NCBI GenBank assembly: GCA_015062205.1
Contig: SUVB01000018.1
Span: 38,990 to 102,989, forward strand
Source of the DNA: Desulfovibrio desulfuricans
GTDB lineage: Bacteria; Desulfobacterota; Desulfovibrionia; Desulfovibrionales; Desulfovibrionaceae
Length of the DNA: 64,000 nt
Direction: 5' to 3'
This document shows, piece by piece, positions 18,949-29,048 of this stretch (position 1 is the stretch's first letter; every line of letters starts with the position of its first letter). The position numbers and the translations under genes were made by a program. The notes below the pieces were generated by a model. The model did not search any database, had not been told where the DNA came from, and was given only the letters and a program-made list of their open reading frames with translations.

Positions 18949-19902
18949 CTATGCTGTCGTGACATCAACTATTGATGACATATCCCTGCTGTCACGACGT
19001 CGCTGCACATCCTTGTGCGGCGGCGCGCCAAACAATCGCTTGTAATCGCGATTGAACTGGGGGACGCTTTCATAGCCGACGGAACGTGCGGCATCGGTTG
19101 CACGTTCGTGTTCCGCCAGCATAAGCCGCTGCGCTTCGCAAAGCCGCAGCTGCTTGACGTATTGCATGGGACTCAAGCCTGTGAGGCGTTTGAAATAACG
19201 ATGCAGCGTTGCCGCTGACATTCCTGAGCGCCCGGCAATGTCGTCAATGCTTATGGGATTTCGCAGATTGTCGTGCAGCCAGTCCATGACGTTGGCGACG
19301 GCCGTACCTTGCAGCCCCTGGGTATTCAATTGCCGCAGCAGGTTTCCATAGGGGCCTGCCAGCAAGTAGTAATGCAGTTCACGCTTGAGCATGGGAGCCA
19401 GCACCGGAATGTGCTCCGGCTTATCCAGCAGACGGATGAGACGCAGCAATCCATCCAACAGTTGCGGCGGAGTGTCTGCTACAGCCACCGCCCCGCAATC
19501 TCCGGCTGATGTCCGTACGGCATCCGGCATGGAACGGGAAAGATCATCCAGCAATGCTGTGTCCAGATAGAAAAATATGGACAGAAAAGGGCGTTCGGGG
19601 CTTGCGGGCAAGGTCTGGTATGAGGCCGGCATGCCTATGCCTGCCACCAGGCATTGCTTTTCAGCATAGACGTATTCATGCGTGCCGAAAAAGGAACGCT
19701 TGCTTCCCTGGATAATGAAGGCAGCCAGAGGCTTTTCGTAACAACGCCCGGAATGTGAAGACGCCTCGCGGCGCAGCAGCGTCAGCCCGTCTACGGCTGT
19801 GGGGTAATCGCCCGGTTCAGGCAATCGCCGGGCAAGCATTTCTTTCAGTTGGGCGTTGATGCGGGTTGACTCAGCGTGTTCCTCTTCAGTCATGGCCGTC
19901 AC
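18949..19902 (-). CDS. AraC family transcriptional regulator
   Basis: 317 aa; C-terminal AraC HTH (ISIDDIAGRSGMSAATLHRYFKRLTGLSPMQYVKQLRLCEAQRLML...SVGYESVPQFNRDYKRLFG). Confidence 0.92.
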   Translation of the reverse strand: MTAMTEEEHAESTRINAQLKEMLARRLPEPGDYPTAVDGLTLLRREASSHSGRCYEKPLAAFIIQGSKRSFFGTHEYVYAEKQCLVAGIGMPASYQTLPASPERPFLSIFFYLDTALLDDLSRSMPDAVRTSAGDCGAVAVADTPPQLLDGLLRLIRLLDKPEHIPVLAPMLKRELHYYLLAGPYGNLLRQLNTQGLQGTAVANVMDWLHDNLRNPISIDDIAGRSGMSAATLHRYFKRLTGLSPMQYVKQLRLCEAQRLMLAEHERATDAARSVGYESVPQFNRDYKRLFGAPPHKDVQRRRDSRDMSSIVDVTTA

Positions 19903-20927
19903 ACCCGTACCAGCTCGTAGGCGCCGTCGCCCATGCCGAAAATTTCCATGAAGTCCAGCTGGCGCAGCCCCTTGCGGGACTCAATGCGTTCTACCAGCGC
20001 CTTCCTGTGCTGTTCCGGCATGGCGTAGACCATGTCCACCGAGGCCCGCTCCACGGCGGCGAGGTCTGTGGAGGCCAAGATGCCGAGGTCGGGGCACTCC
20101 GGTTTGGCCGCACTCATCCCGGCACAGTCGCAGTCTACGGACATGTTCATAAGCAGGTTGATGTAGCAGATCCGCGGCGCGAAATGTCCTGCCACGGCCT
20201 TGGCCGCTTCCACCATATGTTCCTGAAACAGTTCGCCCCGTATCCAGCCGTCGCCATGCTGCTCGCGCTTGCCGCGCGGCGAGGCGCAGCCGATGGCAAT
20301 ATTTTTCAGCGAGCCTCCATAACCGCCGCTGGGGTGGCCTTTGAAATGTGTGAATACGACCAGAGAGTCGTAATTCAGCAAATGTCCGCCCACATGGACT
20401 TCCCGTAAATGGTTGCCGGGTGTGAACGGACCGGCAACGCCGGGCTTACCCCATGTCTCGTCAAAAAATTCCCTAGCTCCGGGAACCGGCAGCGCCACAT
20501 CACCGTCGGCGTCCATGATGTCCACAGGGCTAAACGTCCAGCCGTTTTCTGCAAGCAGCTTGCGATGCCCTTCTGTGGTGCTGCGAGGACCGGGATAGAG
20601 AACGTTGCATTCAACAATGGTCGAGTGAGGAATGTGTTCCACAAGCGCCCGCGGCAACTCCCGGGGAGGCAGATTGGGGGCGCCGGGTTCTCCTGTGTGC
20701 AGTTTGATGGCCACCTTGCCGGAGATGCCGCCGCAAACCTTGTCATAACAGCGCAACAGCGTATCCGGCGTTATGGTCGGGCAATACCATACCTTGGCCT
20801 TGGACGAACCCTTTGCAGCCGCAGAGGATTCGGAAGGCGAAATTTGACCGCCCAGAGCGGCAACCCCGAGAAGGGCTGCGCCTGCCTTGAGGAATCCGCG
20901 CCGTGTCACATCGTCTGCATCATGCAT
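19899..20927 (-). CDS. Tat-exported DUF362 domain protein
   Basis: RRGFLKAGAALLG twin-arginine leader; KVAIKLHTGEPG..., FTHFKGHPSGGYGGSLKNIAIGCASPRGK typical of DUF362; start taken at Met of MHDADD. Confidence 0.8.
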   Translation of the reverse strand: MHDADDVTRRGFLKAGAALLGVAALGGQISPSESSAAAKGSSKAKVWYCPTITPDTLLRCYDKVCGGISGKVAIKLHTGEPGAPNLPPRELPRALVEHIPHSTIVECNVLYPGPRSTTEGHRKLLAENGWTFSPVDIMDADGDVALPVPGAREFFDETWGKPGVAGPFTPGNHLREVHVGGHLLNYDSLVVFTHFKGHPSGGYGGSLKNIAIGCASPRGKREQHGDGWIRGELFQEHMVEAAKAVAGHFAPRICYINLLMNMSVDCDCAGMSAAKPECPDLGILASTDLAAVERASVDMVYAMPEQHRKALVERIESRKGLRQLDFMEIFGMGDGAYELVRV

Positions 20928-21506
20928 GTCTACCTCCGTGGGGTTTGGCAAAACATACACCATTTTCTCTGACAGAATCCAGCAAAATTTGTTGCCTGTT
21001 TATTGCAGGAATAAATTTGATTGCAAGAAATGGGCAAGTTTTGTTCCTTGCAGGAAGCAAAGAGACGGCGTATCTATATAAAAATCAATAATCGCTCAGA
21101 AGACGTCATGCGTTGTCGCCTGCACGAACACGGCAGGCATCAAAATTATACGCAGTTGAATGGGATGCATGGGCTTTGGTAACCCCGCTCCCGGTAATCG
21201 TGCATGGGCTCCGGGCGAGACGCAGTTGCGCGGCATCATCCGACAGGGCTGGAACAATGTGCCGATGTATGCTGGACGTCCCTCTGCGATATTCCGCCTG
21301 CCGGAACTGAAGCTGGGATTTTTTTACGGTGCTGTTATGGAAAGTCAAATTTTATTAAATTAAATTGAACATTATACAACAGGAAAGACAAAATGTCTTG
21401 TGTAAAAATTAGTGTTGACTGAATGTTGTGATAGCATGGAATATCTCATATTCATTCTAGTTGTAAAATGTAATTTGGGAATTGCTGCATAGAAAAGCAG
21501 ATACAA

Positions 21507-21977
21507 TTGGAGAACATCATGCATGAAAAGATTCAAGGCTATCATTGTACGGAGCATGTGTCTATTGAGGAACTGAACACTAACGGTCCCTTCCCGGCAG
21601 GAGAACCCAATACGGCGTATGCCCGGTATTTTGTGGGAAAGAGTTATCTGACGGCCATTTCCACCAGCCAGGTTCCTGTGTTCGCCGTCAGCTTTGAACC
21701 GGGCTGCCGCAACAACTGGCACACCCACAAGGCGTCCGGCGGCGGAGGACAGACGCTTATCGTCACCGCCGGGCGCGGGTACTACCAGGCCTGGGGCGAA
21801 GAACCTGTGGAGCTTCGTCCGGGCGATGTGGTGCATATCCCCGCCAACGTCAAACACTGGCATGGCGCCGCGCCGGACACAGCCTTTCAGCACCTTGCCG
21901 TGGAAGTGCCGGGCGAGGAAATTTCCACCGCATGGGCTGAGCCCGTAGACGCGGCGGAGTACGCGCGCCTCACGTAG
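21507..21977 (+). CDS. Cupin domain protein
   Basis: FEPGCRNNWHTHKASGGGGQTLIVTAGRGYYQAWGEEPVELRPGDVVHIPANVKHWHGA: two cupin motifs. Confidence 0.88.
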   Translation: MENIMHEKIQGYHCTEHVSIEELNTNGPFPAGEPNTAYARYFVGKSYLTAISTSQVPVFAVSFEPGCRNNWHTHKASGGGGQTLIVTAGRGYYQAWGEEPVELRPGDVVHIPANVKHWHGAAPDTAFQHLAVEVPGEEISTAWAEPVDAAEYARLT

Positions 21978-22042
21978 CGATTGCGGCCGAACCGGAAGTT
22001 ATTGTAACGGCTGCGGACGTTTTTTCCTGTGCCGGCAGAGGA

Positions 22043-23959
22043 ATGTGCAAATTCTTCCATGAGGAATCACGTGCCATGCAACAGTACCATTTTCATTTTG
22101 AAAATCCGGATGAAGCCGTCGGACACCTCCGCCATATGCAGAGCCTGCTCAAGGCGACCGCACACAACGATGCCTTGCTGAACGTGTTCACCTCAGGCAT
22201 ATCTATGGAACATGCGCAAAACTTACTGACGGAAATTGATAAACAGCTTCCTGACGTCAAGCATATCGGTGTTTCCGGATATAAATTTTCCGGGGATACG
22301 GAAAAACCCCTTGTTGTGTTCAATATGATTCTTTCCGACAGCACGGAATTTCATATTCTGCAATACCCTTGCGCGCCGGGCGAGGAACGCCTTGCCGCCG
22401 CACAATTCCTTGATGCGCTGGACGCCATACAGCATGTCAAGGCCATTGAATTATTCTCTGTCAATACCGGGTTGGATGTAACGGCGTTTCTCAATGCAAT
22501 CAGTGAGAGATATGAGGAAATCCCCGTGTTTGGCACGGTGGCGCGGCCGCCCGATGCGAAGAACGATTCTTTTGCCATAGGGGCATCCCTGCTTTTCAGC
22601 GGTTTCACGGCGGCAGTGTACGCCGGCAATACCCTTCAGGTTTATATGGATTACATCCTTGGCTGGAGGCCCATCGGCCGGGAGATGTCCATCACGCTGG
22701 GCGAGCGGCAGTCCAAAAGCGAGTGCGCCGTCAGTCGGATTGACGGGCTCCCAGCTGCAGATATCTTCAAGAAGTATCTTGGTATAGAGTGGGATGGCGA
22801 GAACTTTGAGAATTTTTGGTTATTCCCTTTGATGGTTACGCGCCATAATGTGAATATTTGTTATATCCCCGTTGCAAGCGAGAATGGAACATTATATTTT
22901 TCAGGAACAATGTACGATGGAGAAAAAATACGTTTCGCCTATTGTACGCGTGAAGAAATACTTGAAGCCTCATTTAACGGCAGCGAAAGGATGAAGATTT
23001 TTTCTCCAGAGGCCGTTCTTATGGTACTGTGCGGAAATCGTGTCGGTTTTTTGAGAAATGAGGCCCACCTTGAATGGAATTATTATAGGAATAATCATCC
23101 TGAGCTTGCCTATTGTCATGGATATGGAGAAATTTCTCTCCAGAACAAAAGGGGGGGCGTCCTGAACAGCGCTTTTGTGGCTGTGGGCATGCGCGAGGGA
23201 AGCGACATGCCCAAGCAGGCGGCGCAATATTCCCTAATACCGCAGGCAAAATTCACGCCGACCGGGAAGATTCCACTTTCATATCTCATTTCACATTTCT
23301 TTCATGAAATGACCAATGAACTTGTCCATTTTCAGGAACATCTGGAAGCTGAGGTGGAGAAAAAGACACGGGAGAACGAAAATCTGTCTCTTCATGTGGT
23401 GCAGACGTTGGCGCAAGCCATTGACGCCAAGGATACATATACAAACGGACATTCGAGCCGTGTGGCAAAGTATTCCGTAGAAATTGCGCGGCGTGCCGGA
23501 TATACTGCACAACAGTTGAGTGAAATGTACATGATAAGCCTTCTGCATGATGTCGGCAAGATCGGCATTCCCGACGAAATTATCAATAAGCCTGCCAGAC
23601 TCACGGATGCTGAATATGCGATTATCAAGAAGCACCCCGTTGTAGGAGCTGGGATACTGCAGGGCATCAAGGAAATGCCCAAATTGGCGACAGGCGCGCG
23701 CTGGCATCATGAACGGTATGATGGGAAAGGCTACCCCGACGGCCTGAGGGGGAAAAACATTCCTGAAGAGGCGCGCATCATTGCGGTGGCGGATGCCTAT
23801 GATGCCATGACGAGCAACAGGAGCTACCGCAGGGAACTTTCACAGGCAATTGTCCGCGGTGAAGTGGAAAAAGGAAAGGGCTCGCAGTTCGATCCTGATT
23901 TCGCAGATATCATGCTTGCCATGATAGACGAGGATACGGAATACACAATGAAAGAGTGA
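22043..23959 (+). CDS. FIST sensory domain + HD-GYP c-di-GMP phosphodiesterase
   Basis: 638 aa; N-terminal FIST-like region; C-terminal SLLHDVGKIGIPDEIINKPARLTDAEY...HHERYDGKGYPDGLRGKNIPEEARIIAVADAYDAMTSNRSYR. Confidence 0.88.
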   Translation: MCKFFHEESRAMQQYHFHFENPDEAVGHLRHMQSLLKATAHNDALLNVFTSGISMEHAQNLLTEIDKQLPDVKHIGVSGYKFSGDTEKPLVVFNMILSDSTEFHILQYPCAPGEERLAAAQFLDALDAIQHVKAIELFSVNTGLDVTAFLNAISERYEEIPVFGTVARPPDAKNDSFAIGASLLFSGFTAAVYAGNTLQVYMDYILGWRPIGREMSITLGERQSKSECAVSRIDGLPAADIFKKYLGIEWDGENFENFWLFPLMVTRHNVNICYIPVASENGTLYFSGTMYDGEKIRFAYCTREEILEASFNGSERMKIFSPEAVLMVLCGNRVGFLRNEAHLEWNYYRNNHPELAYCHGYGEISLQNKRGGVLNSAFVAVGMREGSDMPKQAAQYSLIPQAKFTPTGKIPLSYLISHFFHEMTNELVHFQEHLEAEVEKKTRENENLSLHVVQTLAQAIDAKDTYTNGHSSRVAKYSVEIARRAGYTAQQLSEMYMISLLHDVGKIGIPDEIINKPARLTDAEYAIIKKHPVVGAGILQGIKEMPKLATGARWHHERYDGKGYPDGLRGKNIPEEARIIAVADAYDAMTSNRSYRRELSQAIVRGEVEKGKGSQFDPDFADIMLAMIDEDTEYTMKE

Positions 23960-24376
23960 CGTACTGTTCTCTGATCTGGTTCCTATTCCCTGTCACAGAG
24001 AGGCGCTTATGCCGAAGTCGCCCTTGGAATGGGCAATTTCAGGGGCGGCTTCGCAATGTATGTTGCATGCGGCAGTGCATGTTTCTAGGAAATTGCAAAC
24101 TGGGCGACCGGTTTCACGGCAACAATGCCCATAGGCCTTTGGCGGCCTCTTTGACGCAGCGAAGCGCGTTGAGCTTGCGGGGATAGACATGCAGGGCGGA
24201 CACTGCTGTCCGGACAACCGGCAACGGGGGGTGATTTCGGAAGCACCATCCGGAACAGCGCCGGTTGCCGCAAGGGACGCTGATGCGCCTCGTCAGTTCC
24301 GGCAGCGCCTTCGGCGCGGTGGCCGGAAGCGGGCCGCCTGCCTTCGGCGCGCCCGCAGAAGTTCCACATCGCCCGC

Positions 24377-25873
24377 TCAATCCGCCCGGTCTTTGAGCGA
24401 CGCGTTTCCGCCGTCGCCTGCGTCGAAGAGGACGTAGCGGTTCCTTCCGCTGTCCTTCGCGGCGTACAGCGCCGTGTCGGCGCTGTGGTAGATTCCTTCG
24501 TAGGTTGCACCGTCCTTCGGGTACATTGCCACGCCAATGCTGGCCGTCACGGTTACAGATCCGTTGTCCGGCAGGGCGTACGTCTTCCGCATCTTTTTCA
24601 GGAGATTTTCGGCCTTGATTTTGACGACGTCGGCGCTGCCCAGCGTCGGGGCGTAGACCACGAACTCGTCGCCGCCGAGCCTCGCGACGATGTCCGTGCC
24701 GCGGAACACTTCCTTCAGGACCTGCGCGGCATGGATCAGCACCTCGTCGCCGACGGGGTGCCCGAGATTGTCGTTGACCGTCTTGAAGTTGTCGAGATCG
24801 ACGAGAAACAGCGCGCCACGGCCGGACTGCTCAACAAAGATGCTCTTGAACGCCTTCTCGAATCCGGCCCTGTTGGCGACGCCCGTGAGGGCGTCCACAT
24901 GCGCCTTGCGTTCCAGGGGATTCACGAGGGAGCGGAACAACAGCACAGCGAGGACGGACAAGGCGAGCGAGACAACGACCGTGCAGGCCAAGCAGGAAAG
25001 CGTGACCTTGAGGACGGCCTTCTCAACGTCGCCGATCTCCGTGCTGATGGACCATATGCCCAGTATCTTCCCGCTGCCGGAACGGATCGGCCAGTATATG
25101 GTTCTGTATAACCTGCCGAGGATGGAGGCGTCGCCGACGTACTCGACGCCGTTGACGAATATCGCCATGCGCACGGCTGCCGAGTCGAGGCGGGAGCCGA
25201 CGATGCGCTTGCCGTTGCGGACGATGGTTGCCGATATCCGCTTGTCGTCGCTGAACACCGTCATCTCGAACGAGGAGATGCGCTTGACGGTGTCGACAAA
25301 CGCGTTTGTCTTGAAGGCGTCGCCGAAGAGCAAAACCCCGACCAGGTTCTCCCCGACGAAGACCGGCACGGCCGCGGCCAAGGAGAGCCCGTTGTTCTCG
25401 AGCTGTACGACGTCCACGGACGCCTCGCCCTTCAGGGCTTTCTTCATGATCTCCGATGAGCCTATGTCGTCGCCCTTCTTGTCGGAATTGCCGCGGGCGA
25501 GGACGAATCCGTGCTCGTCCGTGATGGTGGCGAAGCTGGCGTCGGCGTTGTACATGGCCCGCTGCGCGTAGCCCCGCAGCGCAATGCTGTCGTGCCCGGC
25601 AAGAGCCTTCTTCAGCGCGTCGGAATCGGCGAGCAGGAAGGCCTCGTGCCCAAGGCGCTTGCGGATGAGCGCCACCTGCTCGTCAACGACGTTCCGAACC
25701 ATCGCCATCTCCCCGGCGATACGGCTGTCGAAGCTTTCGCGCATGAAATGATCCGAGGCGAAGAAGATGGCGGCCGACGCCAGCAGGACCCCGGCGACGA
25801 GACCGGTCATGTGCTTGACGAGGGACGGAATGCGGACGCGGCGGAAAATGGATGTCTTCTTTCTGTACTGCAT
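24377..25873 (-). CDS. Diguanylate cyclase with periplasmic double-Cache-like sensor
   Basis: 498 aa; N-terminal TM and extracytoplasmic sensor, second TM, GGDEF domain with intact RLGGDEFVVYAP. Confidence 0.9.
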   Translation of the reverse strand: MQYRKKTSIFRRVRIPSLVKHMTGLVAGVLLASAAIFFASDHFMRESFDSRIAGEMAMVRNVVDEQVALIRKRLGHEAFLLADSDALKKALAGHDSIALRGYAQRAMYNADASFATITDEHGFVLARGNSDKKGDDIGSSEIMKKALKGEASVDVVQLENNGLSLAAAVPVFVGENLVGVLLFGDAFKTNAFVDTVKRISSFEMTVFSDDKRISATIVRNGKRIVGSRLDSAAVRMAIFVNGVEYVGDASILGRLYRTIYWPIRSGSGKILGIWSISTEIGDVEKAVLKVTLSCLACTVVVSLALSVLAVLLFRSLVNPLERKAHVDALTGVANRAGFEKAFKSIFVEQSGRGALFLVDLDNFKTVNDNLGHPVGDEVLIHAAQVLKEVFRGTDIVARLGGDEFVVYAPTLGSADVVKIKAENLLKKMRKTYALPDNGSVTVTASIGVAMYPKDGATYEGIYHSADTALYAAKDSGRNRYVLFDAGDGGNASLKDRAD

Positions 25874-26164
25874 GGTCGAAATTCGGAATTCCGGAGGGAA
25901 AAGTCAAGATTTTTCGCAAGGCTCTATCAAACCAGACCACATCCGGAGAATGGCCTCCGGCCCGAGGGACGAAAGCCGGGCGGCCGCACGCCCGTCAGCG
26001 CCTTCGGCGCTGAGCGGAAGTTTCATGATGCGGCGTCGCCAGAAGGGGAGCCTGCTTGCAGAAGAGCATGGATGCGGGTGCCCATTGAGGAGCGCGAAGA
26101 CAAACCTGCCGTCAACATGCGGTGGGCGCATGCCGACGGCAGGGTGTCGCTCTGACTGTCGCGG

Positions 26165-27580
26165 TTACTTTCCGGGTTTTTCCCTGGGCGGCGCGGCATC
26201 CTCGGCGAGGATCTTGTTGACGCCTTCGGGGCGGCGTTCCAAGTAATCGTCCAGCGCCTTGGAAACAAGGCGGCCCAGACCCCAGAGGGCTATGAGGTTG
26301 GGGATGACCATGAGGCCGTTGAACATGTCGGCCAACTCCCACACCAGCGTCACCTGCAGGAAGGAGCCCAGCAGCAGAAAGCCCATGACCAGCAGGCGGA
26401 AGGGGTTGAGCAGCTTCGCGCCGAAGAGGAACTTGACGTTCTGCTCGGCGAAGAAATACCAGCCGATGATAGTTGAAAAGGCAAAGAAGAACAGGCAGAT
26501 GGAGACAAAACCGTAGCCCAGGCTGTGGGAGCCGAGGCCCAGTTCAAAGGCCTTCTGGGTGAGCGCGATGCCCGTGGTCGTGCCGTCCAGCGCGCCGGTG
26601 ACGAAGATGACGAAAGCCGTCATGTTCAGCACCACAAAGGTATCGATGAAGACGCCCATAATGGCCACAAATCCCTGCTGGGCCGGGTACATGACCTTGG
26701 CCACGGCATGGGCGTGCGGCGTGGAGCCCATGCCCGCCTCATTGGAGAAGAGCCCGCGCGCCACGCCGTAGCGCATGGCCTCCTTGACGCCTGCGCCCAC
26801 GATGCCGCCGGTGGCGGCGGTGGGGTCGAACGCGCCCACAAAGACCATTTTGAAGGCGGGGACGAGCATGTCTAGGTGCGTGAGCACAATCCACAGGCCG
26901 CCCACGATATACAGCAGGGCCATGAAGGGAACAATCTTCTCCGTGGTGGCGGCGATGCGGCGTATTCCGCCGAAGAAGACGAAGCCGCCCAGCACGGCGA
27001 CAACGGCGCCTGTCACCCAGCCGGGCACGTTGAATGCCGTATGGAATGCGTCAGCGATGGAGTTGGACTGCACCATGTTGCCGATGAAGCCCAGCGCCAC
27101 GATGATGGCCAGCGAAAAAAAGCTCGCCAGCCACCTGCAGCCGAGTCCCTTGGAAATATAGAAAGCCGGTCCGCCGGTGACGTGGCCCCTTTCATCGCGC
27201 GTCTTGTAGAGCTGGGCCAGCACGGCCTCGGCGAAGATGGTGGCCATGCCGAAGAACGCGGCAATCCACATCCAGAAGATGGCCCCGGGACCGCCCATGG
27301 CGATGGCCGTGGCCGCTCCCGCCAGGTTGCCCGTGCCCACCTGCGCCGCGACCGCCGTGGCCAGCGACTGGAAGGAGCTCATGCCTTCCTTGCCGGCTTT
27401 TTTGCCGAAGATGCGGATCTCGCCGAAAGTATAGTGGAACAGGCGCGAAACCTTGCGTATCTGCACGAAATTCAGACGCAGCGTGAAGTAGATGCCCGTG
27501 CCCACCAGCAGGGGAATCAGGCAGTATACGCCCCAGAGGACGCTGTTGATGTCCTGTACGGCCTTGGTCAGTTCTTCCAT
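26165..27580 (-). CDS. Alanine/glycine:cation symporter (AGCS) family protein
   Basis: 471 aa; SSFQSLATAVAAQVGTGNLAGAATAIAMGGPGAIFWMWIAAFFGMATIFAEAVLAQLYKT signature. Confidence 0.92.
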   Translation of the reverse strand: MEELTKAVQDINSVLWGVYCLIPLLVGTGIYFTLRLNFVQIRKVSRLFHYTFGEIRIFGKKAGKEGMSSFQSLATAVAAQVGTGNLAGAATAIAMGGPGAIFWMWIAAFFGMATIFAEAVLAQLYKTRDERGHVTGGPAFYISKGLGCRWLASFFSLAIIVALGFIGNMVQSNSIADAFHTAFNVPGWVTGAVVAVLGGFVFFGGIRRIAATTEKIVPFMALLYIVGGLWIVLTHLDMLVPAFKMVFVGAFDPTAATGGIVGAGVKEAMRYGVARGLFSNEAGMGSTPHAHAVAKVMYPAQQGFVAIMGVFIDTFVVLNMTAFVIFVTGALDGTTTGIALTQKAFELGLGSHSLGYGFVSICLFFFAFSTIIGWYFFAEQNVKFLFGAKLLNPFRLLVMGFLLLGSFLQVTLVWELADMFNGLMVIPNLIALWGLGRLVSKALDDYLERRPEGVNKILAEDAAPPREKPGK

Positions 27581-27715
27581 GCGTGCTCTCCTGCATTCCT
27601 CATGTCACAGACGGGATAGCCCGGACTGCGTGTGTTTGTTACGCAAAAAGCCTGTGGAAGTAAATTGGCCGAGGGGTGAAAAGAGCGCCGGGCCGGCCCT
27701 GTGCCGTTCCCGCGT

Positions 27716-28759
27716 TTAGGAGGGGCGGCCGCCGGCTGCAGGGATGCGCCCGCACGCCATGTCAGCAAAGAATGCACGGTGCGCGGCCATGGCCGGATTG
27801 TCGAGATCGCTCGCGAGAACGCCGAACGCTCCGCGAACAAGCGCTGCTCTCCGCCCGGTATCGCAGGAGAGGCGCGTTTCATGCACGCGGTCGGCGAGCA
27901 GGGACGCAAACAACTCCACAAGCGCGGAGGCGCGGATGTCGGCGGAATGGCCGGCCCGTACGGCTGCAAAGCCCGCTCGGGCTATCTCTGCCAGTCTTGC
28001 GGGCTCGGCAAGGGCTTGCGCCGCGATGCGGGCCGCGGCCGCAGCGTCGCCGCGCGGATAGGTGGGCAGGATTTCTTCCCCGGGGGTAAAAAGCTCCTCC
28101 AGGCCGTTGCCGCAGCTCTCCATAAGCAGAGCCGCGCCGCAGCCCGCAGCCTCAAAACAGCGGAAATTGACTTCCGAGAACGCGGTCTGGTTGAGCACGA
28201 TGCGACTGCGCGCGAATACCGGGGCGTACGCGCCGGAGAGCAGCACAAGCGGATGCCTGCGGCGAAAGCCCTCAAGGAAGGGCTTTCTGTCCGGATTGTT
28301 CCTGTGGCCCAGCGTGCCCACAAAGGCGACCGGAATGTCCCTCTCGCCCGCGGCGGCGTTTTCGTCAAGCGGGGCAGGGCAAAACAGCGGCAACCAGCGG
28401 ACGGGTATGCCTTCATGGGCAAACAGGGGGACGAAATCCTTTTGCGCCGCAAGCGCGAGGTCGAAGCCGTGGGCGTAGGGCACATGCCAGGGGTTGCAGT
28501 AGGTGTCGATGGAATACCATACCGAAGGGACGGGCATGCGCTGCGGATCGAGCAGCAGGGGCAGGTTGCCGTTGTCGCAGTAAAACAGAACGTCAGGGGC
28601 AAAACCCGCAGCGCCGAGACGCTCCAGAAGCTGCGCCGTGGTGACGGGGTGGCGGATGACGGCATCAAGTTCCCCGCCGGTTCCTGCGGTGAGCACGGTA
28701 TGGCCGCTGCGTCGAAAAGCCCCGGCCAGCATGGGACCGCCAAGACAGAGGATGCGCAT
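27716..28759 (-). CDS. CgeB-like glycosyltransferase family protein
   Basis: MRILCLGGPMLAGAFRRSGHTVL...VWYSIDTYCNPWHVPYAHGFDLALAAQKDFVPLFAHEG...SRIVLNQTAFSEVNFRCFEAAGCGAALLMESCGNGLEELFTPGEE; start at internal Met. Confidence 0.7.
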   Translation of the reverse strand: MRILCLGGPMLAGAFRRSGHTVLTAGTGGELDAVIRHPVTTAQLLERLGAAGFAPDVLFYCDNGNLPLLLDPQRMPVPSVWYSIDTYCNPWHVPYAHGFDLALAAQKDFVPLFAHEGIPVRWLPLFCPAPLDENAAAGERDIPVAFVGTLGHRNNPDRKPFLEGFRRRHPLVLLSGAYAPVFARSRIVLNQTAFSEVNFRCFEAAGCGAALLMESCGNGLEELFTPGEEILPTYPRGDAAAAARIAAQALAEPARLAEIARAGFAAVRAGHSADIRASALVELFASLLADRVHETRLSCDTGRRAALVRGAFGVLASDLDNPAMAAHRAFFADMACGRIPAAGGRPS

Positions 28760-28790
28760 GTGTTTTCGCTCCGGCAAACGTCAGGGCGGC

Positions 28791-28958
28791 TTAGCGTTTT
28801 TTCGATTCAGAGCGGTAGCCTTCCTTGTATCCCTGCTGCACGGCGTCCGCCTTGCGCTCCATTTTTGCCTGCGCCTTGCCGGCCGTCCTGCCGACCCAGC
28901 TGCAGGCGCATGACGTGGACAAAAAGACAGCAATCAAGCATAGTGCCACTGCGCGCAT
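28791..28958 (-). CDS. Small lipoprotein
   Basis: 55 aa: MRAVALCLIAVFLSTSCACSWVGRTAGKAQAKMERKADAVQQGYKEGYRSESKKR; lipobox-like Cys; divergent from the APE cluster. Confidence 0.5.
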   Translation of the reverse strand: MRAVALCLIAVFLSTSCACSWVGRTAGKAQAKMERKADAVQQGYKEGYRSESKKR

Positions 28959-29048
28959 GAAATCATCACCTGGCGTTGCGGTTATTCTCAAGGCGCCCCT
29001 CTGCCTTGTGCCGGGCGCTTTTTTGAAAGTAAGGGAAGACGAACGAAC

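Noticed and set aside
24226-24240. GGGGGTGATTTCGG identical to the right half of palindrome site 3 (58564-58577 region)
   Set aside because: Only a half-site; the left arm (ATCACCCC) is absent, so not called as an operator.
25996-26014. TCAGCGCC-TTC-GGCGCTGA hairpin and similar GCGCCTTCGGCGC strings near 24308 flanking the GGDEF gene
   Set aside because: Short GC hairpins without T-runs and no extended flanking repeat; not enough to call a mobile-element boundary.
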